Assembly (NCBI GenBank): GCA_913060515.1
Contig: CAJXRZ010000008.1
Location: 1 to 64,000, forward strand
Origin: an uncultured Pseudomonadota bacterium
GTDB lineage: Bacteria; Myxococcota_A; UBA796; CAJQPC01
Direction of reading: 5' to 3'
Length of the DNA stretch: 64,000 bases
Shown here: positions 33,065 to 41,930 of the stretch, in pieces
Position numbering within the stretch: the stretch's first letter is position 1
Layout of the letters: every line of letters starts with the position of its first letter
Notes under the pieces: model-generated
What the model was told of the DNA's origin: nothing
Seen by the model: the letters and a program-made list of their open reading frames with translations, nothing else
Databases searched by the model: none
Made by a program: the position numbers and the translations under genes

Positions 33065-34059
33065 TCCACTTGGTCACCCTGGATGCGCCCCCACAGCGTA
33101 CGGGCGGGATCGCCAGCTGGGTCGAGGACACCGCCTTGGCCCTGCAGGCACAAGGCCAAGCGGTCTGCTTGCACGCGCCAAACGCTCGCGAGAGCCAGGC
33201 CTGGGACAGCACCATGCCCTTCTCCGTCAAGCGCATGTGGGGGCGCAGCTGGGGCCGCCATCAAGGTCGCTGGGTTCGCCTGCAGCTTCCAAGACACATC
33301 CAGGTCGGCGACGCAGTTCTCTACAGTACGTGGCGCCTGGCCGAGCACAGCGCCGAGCGCGTTCAGGTGCCCCAGGCTCTCGCCATACACGGCTCCGACC
33401 TGAGCGCCCTGGGCCCGGACGATGCACGCTTTTTGGCCACCTGCAACAAGGTGGACCAAGTCTTCGCGGTCTCGCACTACCTCCGGCACTTGGCGGCATC
33501 CCTGGGGGTTGACGCGCGTGTGCTTCCAATGCCCTTGGCCCAAGCCCCAATGCGGAAGGAGAGCGGTGAGGAGCTGCTTGTCGTGGCACGCTTGACCGCA
33601 CTGAAGGGAGTGGACCGGGCCATTGGTCTCTCCCGAGCCCTTGGCCGTCCGCTGCGGGTGCTGGGAGATGGTCCTGAGCGTTCCGCCCTGGAGGCCGCAG
33701 GGCCAAGGGTGGCCTTTGAAGGGCGGGTTTCCCGGGAGCGGGTTGGCCAGGCCATGAATCGCGCTGCTGCCACAGTGCTGCTGTCCAGGGCGGCCCCCGA
33801 TGGACAGGGAGCAGAGGGCCTGGGACTGGTCCTTCTGGAAGCCCAAGCCAGAGGCTGTCCAGTGATCGCCAGCGCCACGGGCGGCTTGCCGGAAGCCGCA
33901 CAGGCGGGCCTGATTCTCCACGACATGGAGAAGCTGGATCTCAGCCGAATCCGGGCGTTCTTGAATGACTCTGGAGCGGGTGACAGAGCACAGCAGTGGG
34001 TACGCGCGCACCACAGCCCGATACTCTGTGCACGCGCACTGCTGGAGGCGCTGACATGA
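33061..34059 (+). CDS. Glycosyltransferase family 4, first copy
   Basis: A 332-residue GT-B glycosyltransferase. The N-terminal acceptor domain opens with LVTLDAPPQRTGGIASWVEDTALAL; the C-terminal donor domain has LLVVARLTALKGVDRAIGL, LRVLGDGPERSALEA and an E-rich motif EGLGLVLLEAQARGCPVIAS, which is the EX7E signature of GT4 enzymes. It overlaps both neighbours by 4 bases. Sugar and acceptor are not predictable beyond a role in core or surface glycan. Confidence 0.87.
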   Translation: MIHLVTLDAPPQRTGGIASWVEDTALALQAQGQAVCLHAPNARESQAWDSTMPFSVKRMWGRSWGRHQGRWVRLQLPRHIQVGDAVLYSTWRLAEHSAERVQVPQALAIHGSDLSALGPDDARFLATCNKVDQVFAVSHYLRHLAASLGVDARVLPMPLAQAPMRKESGEELLVVARLTALKGVDRAIGLSRALGRPLRVLGDGPERSALEAAGPRVAFEGRVSRERVGQAMNRAAATVLLSRAAPDGQGAEGLGLVLLEAQARGCPVIASATGGLPEAAQAGLILHDMEKLDLSRIRAFLNDSGAGDRAQQWVRAHHSPILCARALLEALT

Positions 34060-35207
34060 GCACCCCACAGTCCCTCATTCTCGGAAAAGTGCCTCTGCGG
34101 GTCTTGGTTCTCTACCGACCCAAGCTGCCCTCGGCCCGGGCACAGTCCATCCAGGTGCTGGGCACAGCGCACGCTCTGGCTGAGCTGGGCTGCCGCGTGA
34201 CCCTGATCGCGGACGTCCCTGAGACCGGTCGGGGCCACCAGCGGCGGGAGGTCCTGAACTTCTACCAACTCAGCGATACGCCAAACCTGGACCTGAAGCT
34301 GCCCAAAGCGGAACACAAGACCCTCTCCGGGCTCTGGTTTCGGTGGCAGGTGCTGCGTTGGCTCTACCAGAGTGTCGTCTACCAGCCGGAGCGAAGCGTG
34401 ATCTTGGCGCGCTCCAAGGGCTACGCCGACGAGGTGATGAGCATCCCCTTTGGCCCGCCGCTGGTCCTGGAAGCGCACGAGGTCGACTCGGCCCTGGCCA
34501 GAGAGCGCGGAGACAACGCCGCCGCCTTTGCCAGAGTAGAAGCGCGACTGCTCAAGGTCGCCGAAGGGGTGGTGACCAACACTGCGGGCACCCTGGAGGG
34601 CCTGGAGGCCGGACACCCGGGCTTGATGGTCGCCAACCGCAAGGTGGTCTACAACGCGACGAACCCCAGACGGGTCCGACAGCATCGGCCGGGAGCGCAC
34701 CACGTCGTGGGCTACGCCGGCTCCTTGAAGACCTACAAGGGCCTCTCCACGGTGCTGGAGGCCGCCAAGTACCTGGGCCCAGGGGTCGAGATCGAGCTCA
34801 TTGGGGGCACCCAAGAGGAGCTCAAGGCCCTCGGTCCCTTGCCTCAGAACGTGCGCTGGGCCGGTCCCGTGGCCTACCACAAGGTGCCCGACATCCTGCA
34901 GCGCTGGCACGCCGCGCTCTTGCCGCTGGACTCGGACCTCTTCGGCGAGAAGCTCTGTAACCCTCTGAAGTTGTGGGACTACCGCGCCGTCGGACTGCCG
35001 CTCATCGCGGCCGATGTTGGCTCCCTACACGAAGTCATCGCGCCCCAGCAGGCCCAGTGGTACCCGCCCGGTGATCCCAAGGCGCTGGCCCAGGCCATCC
35101 ACAACAGCCTGGGGCCGCCAAGCAGAGCCAAGAAGCGCAGCCTGAGATCCTGGCGCACCCGGGCCCTCGAGCTGCTCCCGGTGCTCGAGGCCGCCGTCGC
35201 CCTGTGA
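34056..35207 (+). CDS. Glycosyltransferase family 4, second copy
   Basis: A 383-residue GT4-like enzyme from ATG 34056 (ATGA overlap with the previous stop). Residues LVLYRPKLPSARAQSIQVLGTAHALAELG form the N-terminal fold and VGYAGSLKTYKGLSTVLEAAKYL the start of the donor domain; LPLDSDLFGEKLCNPLKLWDYRAVGLPLIAADVGSLHE replaces the classical EX7E helix with a shortened version in which a K-L-W-D-Y segment is prominent. Extended N-terminal frame upstream is inside the previous gene and is not used. Specificity unknown. Confidence 0.85.
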   Translation: MSTPQSLILGKVPLRVLVLYRPKLPSARAQSIQVLGTAHALAELGCRVTLIADVPETGRGHQRREVLNFYQLSDTPNLDLKLPKAEHKTLSGLWFRWQVLRWLYQSVVYQPERSVILARSKGYADEVMSIPFGPPLVLEAHEVDSALARERGDNAAAFARVEARLLKVAEGVVTNTAGTLEGLEAGHPGLMVANRKVVYNATNPRRVRQHRPGAHHVVGYAGSLKTYKGLSTVLEAAKYLGPGVEIELIGGTQEELKALGPLPQNVRWAGPVAYHKVPDILQRWHAALLPLDSDLFGEKLCNPLKLWDYRAVGLPLIAADVGSLHEVIAPQQAQWYPPGDPKALAQAIHNSLGPPSRAKKRSLRSWRTRALELLPVLEAAVAL

Positions 35208-36301
35208 AGTTGGCCTACTGGCTGCGCTATTGCCCCACGCTCAGCGAGACCTTTGTGTACCGGGAAGCTCAAGGGCTCATCGACCGCGGCCACGACATTC
35301 GGGCCCTAGCGATTGGCGCCCGAGAGGCCGGCGCTCAGCTCCCCACCTGGAGCCTTCAGTACCCCCCGGACTACGGCCAAGTGCTGGCGGCCGCCGCCCG
35401 CATTCTGAGCACACGTGGGGGCCGTCAGGCACGGAGCTGGCTCGCCCAACACCAAGCCGGCAAACAAGTCGCCAAGGCCCTCTGGGCTGCGAGCACGCTC
35501 CAGGAGGGGGAGGGGATTCACTGCCACTTCGCAGGAGAGAGCGCCGAGTGGGCACACGCTGCCAAGCTGGCCGTGGGCGCCGAATACAGCGTGATGGTGC
35601 ACGCCGCCGACTTGTACAAGCCCAGGGCGTCGCTCAGGGAGGTGCTCCTTGGGGCCAAGGCGGTGCGCACCGTGAGCCGACACCAGGTCGAGCTCTTGGG
35701 GGAGCTTGGCGTAGAGGCCCAGGTCCAAGCCTGCGGCGTCGATGCGGCAGCCTGGCCTCGGGCGCGCCTGAATGCCAGTGGCCCCTTGCTCTTCGTCGGC
35801 CGGGACGTGCCCAAGAAGGGCTTGTCCACGCTCATACGCGCCCTCTCCCTCCTTCCTGAGAGCCTTCACCTCAAGGTCATCGGCGTAGAGGCGGGCCCAG
35901 ATCTTGGGGGCAGAGTGCAGTACTTGGGGCCCCGCTCCCAGCCAGAGATCGTGGAGCAGATGCAGGACTGCAGCCTGATGGTGCTCCCCTGCCAGCGCGC
36001 GCCAGATGGGGACCGTGATGGGCTCCCCGTCGCTCTGATGGAGGCGATGGCCAGCGGAATGCCGGTGCTCACCACGACCTTGCCGGGTCTGGAGGACCTG
36101 GTGGATGACGCGGTGGGATGGACCGTCGCCCCCGGGGACCCCAAGGCACTGGCGGCACAGATCGCCCGCGCTCTCCAGTCGCCACAAGCCCTCCACCGTC
36201 GAGGCCAGGCCGGCCGCTCCAGAATCCACCAGGACTTCACCCTGGCCCAGCAAGTCGACGCCGTCGAGTCGATCTGGACGCCGGGCAGAGGCTCCCCCTG
36301 A
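35204..36301 (+). CDS. Glycosyltransferase family 4, third copy
   Basis: A 365-residue GT4 enzyme of the WcaL/AmsK-like type, starting at GTG inside the preceding stop. It opens with YWLRYCPTLSETFVYREAQGL, as in colanic acid-type glycosyltransferases. HCHFAGESAEWAHAAKLA, LFVGRDVPKKGLSTLIRAL and RDGLPVALMEAMASGMPVLTTTLPGLEDLV are the donor-domain motifs with the EX7E-like LMEAMASG segment. It is the last gene of the glycosyltransferase run; a 61-base gap separates it from the next lipoprotein gene. Confidence 0.87.
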   Translation: MKLAYWLRYCPTLSETFVYREAQGLIDRGHDIRALAIGAREAGAQLPTWSLQYPPDYGQVLAAAARILSTRGGRQARSWLAQHQAGKQVAKALWAASTLQEGEGIHCHFAGESAEWAHAAKLAVGAEYSVMVHAADLYKPRASLREVLLGAKAVRTVSRHQVELLGELGVEAQVQACGVDAAAWPRARLNASGPLLFVGRDVPKKGLSTLIRALSLLPESLHLKVIGVEAGPDLGGRVQYLGPRSQPEIVEQMQDCSLMVLPCQRAPDGDRDGLPVALMEAMASGMPVLTTTLPGLEDLVDDAVGWTVAPGDPKALAAQIARALQSPQALHRRGQAGRSRIHQDFTLAQQVDAVESIWTPGRGSP

Positions 36302-36362
36302 GGGCTGACCTTGCGGGGGCGGGGATGGGGCTGTATGAAAAGGCCCCGAGCGCGGAGACGTG

Positions 36363-37310
36363 ATGGCCCTCTTCCTGTCCCTTTTGGCCTGTGGGCCTGG
36401 CGGCAACTACCTCAACCCCGAACAGTCCTGCGAGTATCAGGTCCTGGACTGGTGGGACATGGACGTGGCCTACGCCGCTGACCGCGGTGAGGGCGAGAGC
36501 GGAAGTCCAAACAACTTGGCGTTTCGCTTTGAGCCCGAGCTGGCCTACAAGCAGCTCATCGTCGGCAGCTACAACCAAGCCAACGGCAACTTTAGCTGGC
36601 GTACAAACTACGCTTCTGGCTACTACCTGAAGAACTTGGCCACCGACGATGGCTACGAGTCCTACGGGACCATCTTCAGGAACGGCAACATCGATGTGCG
36701 CGGCAAGTACGTGCGCACCGACGCCCTTGATCGCACGCAGTCCTACATCCGGCGCGACCAACGCACCGGATGCGAGGGCACCATCCGCTTCCGCATCGAG
36801 CAAGCCAACGGCGTGATTCCGCGGGACCCGCAGAAGGTGCTCAACTACACCATCGTCTCCGATGACAAGATCACCTGGGAAGGCACCAACCTGCTGCCGG
36901 ACAACACCCTGGAATACGGGATCGGTGAGTTTCACAGCGACGGGCGGCAGAGCGAGGCCTGGAACTACGCCAGCGGCAGCTTGAGCTACGATCGGGCGCA
37001 GGAGCGCAAGGTCGGGGGAGCGCTCGCGGTCCAAGCCAGCGGCTCGGTCAGCGGGAACGGCGGCTACGACTACGTCTATGAGGGGCGAAGGGAGTTCTCC
37101 GGCGGCAGCGTCGAGGAGATGACCTACTACGCCAGCGGAACGGACGCCGTCATCGGCGGCTGGAACGCCGAGCGCACCGTCACCGGCCAAGGCAGCGGCT
37201 TGGTCGTCCTAGAGAACGGGAACCAGTGCAACGGCAGCTTCTCGGACTGGAACAACTGCGCATGGGACTGCGATGGCGTGGACGACTGCCCCGCTGAGCC
37301 GGCGCTCTGA
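36363..37310 (+). CDS. Lipoprotein of unknown function
   Basis: A 315-residue exported lipoprotein: MALFLSLLAC (Cys10) with no basic residue. A GTG lies 3 bases upstream in frame, but GGAG at 36354-36357 is 5 bases from the ATG, which is therefore preferred. The mature protein is rich in aromatic and acidic residues, with repeated Tyr/Asn-containing strands and a C-terminal Cys-rich end (CNGSFSDWNNCAWDCDGVDDC). No domain was recognised. The TGA stop shares its last base with the following ATG of yicC. Confidence 0.75.
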   Translation: MALFLSLLACGPGGNYLNPEQSCEYQVLDWWDMDVAYAADRGEGESGSPNNLAFRFEPELAYKQLIVGSYNQANGNFSWRTNYASGYYLKNLATDDGYESYGTIFRNGNIDVRGKYVRTDALDRTQSYIRRDQRTGCEGTIRFRIEQANGVIPRDPQKVLNYTIVSDDKITWEGTNLLPDNTLEYGIGEFHSDGRQSEAWNYASGSLSYDRAQERKVGGALAVQASGSVSGNGGYDYVYEGRREFSGGSVEEMTYYASGTDAVIGGWNAERTVTGQGSGLVVLENGNQCNGSFSDWNNCAWDCDGVDDCPAEPAL

Positions 37311-38215
37311 TGGGCCTCAAGCGCAACACCCCAAAGAAGGGCATGCAGTCCATGACGGGCTTTGGTCGCGGCGAGGCGGCTGGTAGCGGCGTGAGCGTGG
37401 TCGTAGAAATGAAGTCGGTGAACAACCGCTTCTTGGACCTGCAGCTGCGCGTCCCGCGCGAATACATGGCCTTTGAGTCCCGCATCAAGAACATGCTCAA
37501 GCCGATGTTCTCCCGCGGGCGCCTGGACATCTTCGTTCGCCGGGTCAACCAGGCCGGCGGCGTGGGCATCGTCGTCGATACCCAGCTTGCACGCAGCTAC
37601 TACAGCAGCCTCCTCAAGCTAGGCGAAGCGCTCCCCGGCGTCAGCAACGACGTCACCCTTGGCCGCTTGGCCGAGATGCCCGGCGTGATGAGCACCGTGG
37701 AGCAAGAGGTCGACGTGGGCGGGGAGTGGGCTGTCGTAGAGACCGCTGTCGCCGCTGCCGCATCCCATCTGGCCGAGATGCGCACCCGAGAGGGCGCCGC
37801 CCTGTACGACGCTCTGACCGAGCTGGTCGTCGACCTGGGTGACCACCGACAGAAGGTGGAGATGGAGTCCGAGGGGCTCAACGCCCGCCTGCGCATCAAG
37901 TTGATGGACCGCATCAGTCGCTTGGTCTCGGACCGGGTAGATCCGGAGCGCCTGGCTCAGGAAGCCGCTCTCCTGGCGGACAAGGCGGACGTCACCGAAG
38001 AGCTGACCCGCTTGGCCAGCCACAACAAGCAGTTTCGCTTGGCCATGGAGCGCCGGGAGCCCATTGGTCGACGCCTGGACTTCTTGGCCCAAGAGATGAA
38101 CCGAGAGATCAACACCATCGGCTCCAAAGCCTCCGAGCACGCCGTCTCCGGCCTGGTCGTTGAGATGAAGAGCACCCTTGAGCGGGTCCGCGAGCAGATC
38201 GCAAACGTCGAGTAG
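37310..38215 (+). CDS. yicC: YicC family endoribonuclease
   Basis: A 301-residue YicC-like protein, an endoribonuclease of the YicC/YloC family linked to stationary-phase survival and small RNA turnover. The family start MxSMTGFGR is present from residue 12; VEMKSVNNRFLDLQLRVPREY and LDFLAQEMNREINTIGSKA are the two hallmark regions. The start is uncertain: ATG 37310 is coupled to the preceding stop (TGATG), whereas ATG 37343 gives the usual family N-terminus, with AAGAAGG too close to be a good ribosome-binding site. It leads into gmk, a common neighbour in proteobacteria. Confidence 0.93.
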   Translation: MGLKRNTPKKGMQSMTGFGRGEAAGSGVSVVVEMKSVNNRFLDLQLRVPREYMAFESRIKNMLKPMFSRGRLDIFVRRVNQAGGVGIVVDTQLARSYYSSLLKLGEALPGVSNDVTLGRLAEMPGVMSTVEQEVDVGGEWAVVETAVAAAASHLAEMRTREGAALYDALTELVVDLGDHRQKVEMESEGLNARLRIKLMDRISRLVSDRVDPERLAQEAALLADKADVTEELTRLASHNKQFRLAMERREPIGRRLDFLAQEMNREINTIGSKASEHAVSGLVVEMKSTLERVREQIANVE

Positions 38216-38258
38216 CGACGTGAACTTCGCCCCAAGCACCTGAGCTGAGAGTCCCGCC

Positions 38259-38900
38259 GTGAGCCTGAACTTGAGTAGCTGGACCCGCCCTGACCAGGGC
38301 GCCCTCTTTGTCGTCTCCGGCGCCAGCGGCACGGGCAAGACCACCTTGTTGCGCGAAGCCCTTCGGCATGTCCCCTACCTGAGCTTCTCGGTCTCAGCGA
38401 CCACCCGGCCAGCCAGAGTGGGGGAGACCGAAGGGGTGGACTACCGCTTCATGGACCACACGCAGTTCCAGAAGCACGTCGATGCTGGCGACTTTCTGGA
38501 GTACGCACAGGTCTATGGCAACCGCTACGGCACCCTGCGCGCCCCCGTATTGCAGGCCTTGGCCCAGGGCGTCAGCGTCGTCTTGGACATCGACATTCAG
38601 GGCGCGCGCCAGGTGAGAAAATCACTGCCCGACGGCATCGGGATTTTCTTGGCCCCCACGTCCATCGAAGTTCTGGAGCAGCGTCTTCGCGCCCGCGGAA
38701 CGGAGGCCGAAGACACCATCACCCTCCGTATGGCCCAGGTACAAGAGCAGCTCAATGGCAGCGGAGACTTTGAGTACGTGGTGGTAAACGACGTGCTCTC
38801 GTGCGCGCACGATTGCCTACAGGCGGTATTTGTCGCTGAGCTTCAGCGTGTGCATCGGCGCCAGAGTGTGGTCCAGGGGCTGACGCGGCTCGATGGGTGA
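38259..38900 (+). CDS. gmk: Guanylate kinase
   Basis: A 213-residue guanylate kinase that phosphorylates GMP to GDP using ATP. The P-loop is GASGTGKTTL near residue 22; SVSATTRPARVGETEGVDYRFM is the GMP-binding segment, and FLEYAQVYGNRYGTL and VVLDIDIQGARQV complete the core. Start at GTG. It sits 37 bases before the (p)ppGpp gene, and no rpoZ gene for the omega subunit lies between them, although that is the usual order. Confidence 0.96.
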   Translation: MSLNLSSWTRPDQGALFVVSGASGTGKTTLLREALRHVPYLSFSVSATTRPARVGETEGVDYRFMDHTQFQKHVDAGDFLEYAQVYGNRYGTLRAPVLQALAQGVSVVLDIDIQGARQVRKSLPDGIGIFLAPTSIEVLEQRLRARGTEAEDTITLRMAQVQEQLNGSGDFEYVVVNDVLSCAHDCLQAVFVAELQRVHRRQSVVQGLTRLDG

Positions 38901-38937
38901 TAAGATTCGGGGGCGGCATCGTGTCCGCAGGTGAATC

Positions 38938-41097
38938 GTGGCAGACCTAGACACACTCCTCAAGCGGATCTCCGAGTACGCACCGGACGCAGACCTAGAC
39001 TTGGTCATGCGGGCCTACTTCTTCGCGGCGAACGCCCACAAGATGCAGAGCCGAAAGTCTGGCGAGGCCTACTTCACCCATCCGCTGGCTGTGGCCTTCA
39101 TCCTGGTCCAGCAGCAGATGGACGTGGACACGGTGGCGACTGCCCTGCTGCACGACGTGATCGAAGATACGATGGTCACTCGGGAGGAGATCGAAGAGAC
39201 CTTCTCTCCCATCATCGGCGAGCTCGTCGATGGCGTGACGAAGATCGGCAAGCTGGAGTTCCGCTCCAAGCAGGAAGCCGCCGCCGAGAACTTCCGCAAG
39301 ATGATGTTGGCCATGACCGCCGACATTCGCGTCATCCTGGTCAAGCTGGCGGACCGCATGCACAACATGCGAACCCTCGGCTCCATGCGCGAGGACAAGC
39401 GGCGGCGTATCGCTCAAGAGACCTCGGACATCTACTGCCCCCTGGCCAACCGACTCGGCCTGACCTCGTGGCGGGTAGAGCTGGAAGACGAGTGCCTGCG
39501 GAACCTGCACCCCCAAGCCTTCACCGACTTGCAGCAGGCGATGGCCGAGACGCGCGGTGAGCGCCTCGAGTACATCGCCGAGACCAGCGCCTTGCTCTCC
39601 GGCAAGCTCCAAGAGAAGCAGCTGGAGTGCACGGTCTCCGGCCGAGCCAAGCACCTGACGAGCATCTGGCGAAAGATGGAGAGCAGCGGTGTGCCCTTTG
39701 AAGAGGTGCACGACTTGCTGGCCTTCCGGGTTCTGGTCCCGGATCTGCCCAGCTGCTACGCCGCCTTGGGCTACCTGCACAGCTTCTACAACCCTGTGCC
39801 CGACCGCATCAAAGACTACATCGCGATGCCCAAGTCCAACGGCTACCAGAGCTTGCACACCACCTTGATGGGCCCCCAAGGCCGGCGCATCGAAGTGCAG
39901 ATCCGCACCCAAGACATGCACAACGTCAGCGAGCGCGGCGTGGCCGCTCACTGGCAATACAAGGAGGGCCACCTGGCCCTCTCCAAAGAGCAGGTCAACA
40001 GCATCCACGGCCTGCGTGAGGTCTTCGAGACCGCCCGCGAGGTCGCAGATCCCGACGAGTTCATGGAGGCGGTCAAGATCGACCTCTACCATGACGAGGT
40101 CTTCGTCTTCACCCCAGCGGGAGATATTCGCGGCTTCCCAAAAGGGGCTTCTGCCCTGGATTTTGCCTATTCAATCCACACGGATGTAGGCAACAAGTGC
40201 GTGGGTGCACGCGTCGAGGGCCGCATGGTGCCCATCCGCTACCCCCTGCGCAGCGGGGACCATGTCGAAGTGCTCACCCGCAAAGACCAGCACCCACGGC
40301 GGGACTGGCTGGAGTTCGTCAAGACCTCCAGAGCCATCTCCAAGATCCGCCGCTTCCTGCGGGAGGAGGAGCGGGCCACTGGCATTCGCATGGGCACGAC
40401 GGTCCTCGAGAACGAGCTCAAACGCAATGGCTCGGGGCTCAAAGACGTGGTCAAGAGCGGCATGCTCAAGAAGGTGTGCAAGGAGCGCAAGCTGCCGAAC
40501 GTGGACAGCTTGGTCCTGGCCCTCGGCCAAGGCCACCTCCAGCCCGGCGTAATCGTGCGGGAGCTGCTGCCCGACAAGGACTGGTCCAGTCAGGACGGAG
40601 AAGACACCAGCGCGCTGGACAAGCTCATCGCCCGGATTCGGGAGCGCAGCGTCTCGCCTGTGCTCATCTCCGGGGAAGACGACGTACTGGTGACCTTCGC
40701 GCGCTGCTGCAACCCCATTCCCGGGGACGAGGTCGCCGGGTTCATCACCCGCGGCCGTGGGATTTCGGTGCACCGGCGCGACTGCGCCCAGCTCCTTGCC
40801 TTGGAGCCCGAACGGCGCATTCCCGTGGAGTGGGACGGGCAGTTCAAGGGCCAGCACACCGGCGGGATCAAGGTCATCTGCAGAGACAACCCGGGCATGG
40901 CCGCCAAGATCACCAAGACCTGCACCGAGTCAGGGGTCAACATCTCCGCCTTGAGCATGCGCGCTGTTGGGGATGAGCGGGCCGAGTGCGACTTGGAGAT
41001 CGGCGTGGAGAACGTCAACGAGCTGCGCAAGCTCATCCGCAACTTGATGAAGATCAAGGGTGTTCTGAGCGTGGACCGCCTCGCCCAAGGCGCTTGA
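38938..41097 (+). CDS. spoT: Bifunctional (p)ppGpp synthase/hydrolase RelA/SpoT
   Basis: A 719-residue long RelA/SpoT homologue. The hydrolase domain carries the intact HD motif (LLHDVIEDT) with the preceding HPLAVA; the synthetase domain has RVLVPD, YIAMPKSNGYQSLHTTL and EVQIRT; a TGS domain (VFVFTPAGDIRGFPKGASALDFAYSIHT), a conserved zinc-finger-like CCNPIPGDEVAGFITRGRGISVHRRDC, and a C-terminal ACT domain follow. All residues for both activities seem present, so this is a bifunctional enzyme controlling the stringent response. Start is GTG. Confidence 0.97.
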   Translation: MADLDTLLKRISEYAPDADLDLVMRAYFFAANAHKMQSRKSGEAYFTHPLAVAFILVQQQMDVDTVATALLHDVIEDTMVTREEIEETFSPIIGELVDGVTKIGKLEFRSKQEAAAENFRKMMLAMTADIRVILVKLADRMHNMRTLGSMREDKRRRIAQETSDIYCPLANRLGLTSWRVELEDECLRNLHPQAFTDLQQAMAETRGERLEYIAETSALLSGKLQEKQLECTVSGRAKHLTSIWRKMESSGVPFEEVHDLLAFRVLVPDLPSCYAALGYLHSFYNPVPDRIKDYIAMPKSNGYQSLHTTLMGPQGRRIEVQIRTQDMHNVSERGVAAHWQYKEGHLALSKEQVNSIHGLREVFETAREVADPDEFMEAVKIDLYHDEVFVFTPAGDIRGFPKGASALDFAYSIHTDVGNKCVGARVEGRMVPIRYPLRSGDHVEVLTRKDQHPRRDWLEFVKTSRAISKIRRFLREEERATGIRMGTTVLENELKRNGSGLKDVVKSGMLKKVCKERKLPNVDSLVLALGQGHLQPGVIVRELLPDKDWSSQDGEDTSALDKLIARIRERSVSPVLISGEDDVLVTFARCCNPIPGDEVAGFITRGRGISVHRRDCAQLLALEPERRIPVEWDGQFKGQHTGGIKVICRDNPGMAAKITKTCTESGVNISALSMRAVGDERAECDLEIGVENVNELRKLIRNLMKIKGVLSVDRLAQGA

Positions 41098-41168
41098 TCA
41101 CGCCTCTTGCGGCCCCGCGGACTCAGCCCTCAATCGTGGCAGCCCAAAGCCGGGTGTAGAATCCCGCC

Positions 41169-41930
41169 ATGCTTCTTGTCATTGACGTTGGGAACACCAA
41201 CACCGTACTGGCCCTGCTAGAAGGCGAGCTGGTTCACACCACTTGGCGCGTCTCAAGCGCCTTCTCTACCACCGACGAGGTGGGCCTTCAGCTCACCCAG
41301 CTCTTGGCGCTCAAGGGCCACCACCAGGACCAAGTCACCGGCGTGATCGTCAGCTGTGTGGTCCCTGAGGTGCTCTACGCACTGGAGAAGGCGAGCCGGC
41401 GCTACCTGGGCTGTGAACCCCTGATTGTCGGGCGCGGAATCAAGACGGGGATGCGCGTTCGCACCGACAACCCGCGAGAGGTCGGCAGCGACCGGATCGT
41501 CAACTCGGTGGCCGCCGTCGAGCGCTGGGGAGCTCCGCTGGTCGTCGTGGACTTTGGCACTGCGACCACCTTCGACTGCGTCAACGCCGACGGCGACTAC
41601 GTCGGTGGTGCCATTGCGCCGGGCTTGCAGATCTCCACCGAGGCCCTGTTTCAGCGTACCTCCAAGCTGCCACACATCAGCATCCGGAAGCCCCAGCGCT
41701 TCATCGGCACCAACACCACCGCCTGCATGCAGTCTGGCGTGTTCTGGGGCTATGTCGGCCTGGTGGAGCGCTTGGTACGGGGCTGTAGGGAAGAGCTGGG
41801 TGGCAAGGCCACCTGCGTTGCCACCGGCGGCCTATCCAACCTGGTGGGCCGAGCCTGCGAGGAGATTGAGCACATCGAGCCCAACCTGACCCTGCAGGGC
41901 CTGCGCCTGCTCTACGAGCGCAACAAGTGA
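41169..41930 (+). CDS. coaX: Type III pantothenate kinase
   Basis: A 253-residue type III pantothenate kinase, first step of CoA synthesis in the cytoplasm. Features are the N-terminal phosphate loop IDVGNTNTVLAL, the pantothenate motif GIKTGMRVRTDNPREVGSDRIVNS and VVDFGTATTFDCV, all typical of CoaX, which needs a monovalent cation. The end overlaps the next GTG by 4 bases, so the next gene is translationally coupled. Confidence 0.96.
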   Translation: MLLVIDVGNTNTVLALLEGELVHTTWRVSSAFSTTDEVGLQLTQLLALKGHHQDQVTGVIVSCVVPEVLYALEKASRRYLGCEPLIVGRGIKTGMRVRTDNPREVGSDRIVNSVAAVERWGAPLVVVDFGTATTFDCVNADGDYVGGAIAPGLQISTEALFQRTSKLPHISIRKPQRFIGTNTTACMQSGVFWGYVGLVERLVRGCREELGGKATCVATGGLSNLVGRACEEIEHIEPNLTLQGLRLLYERNK

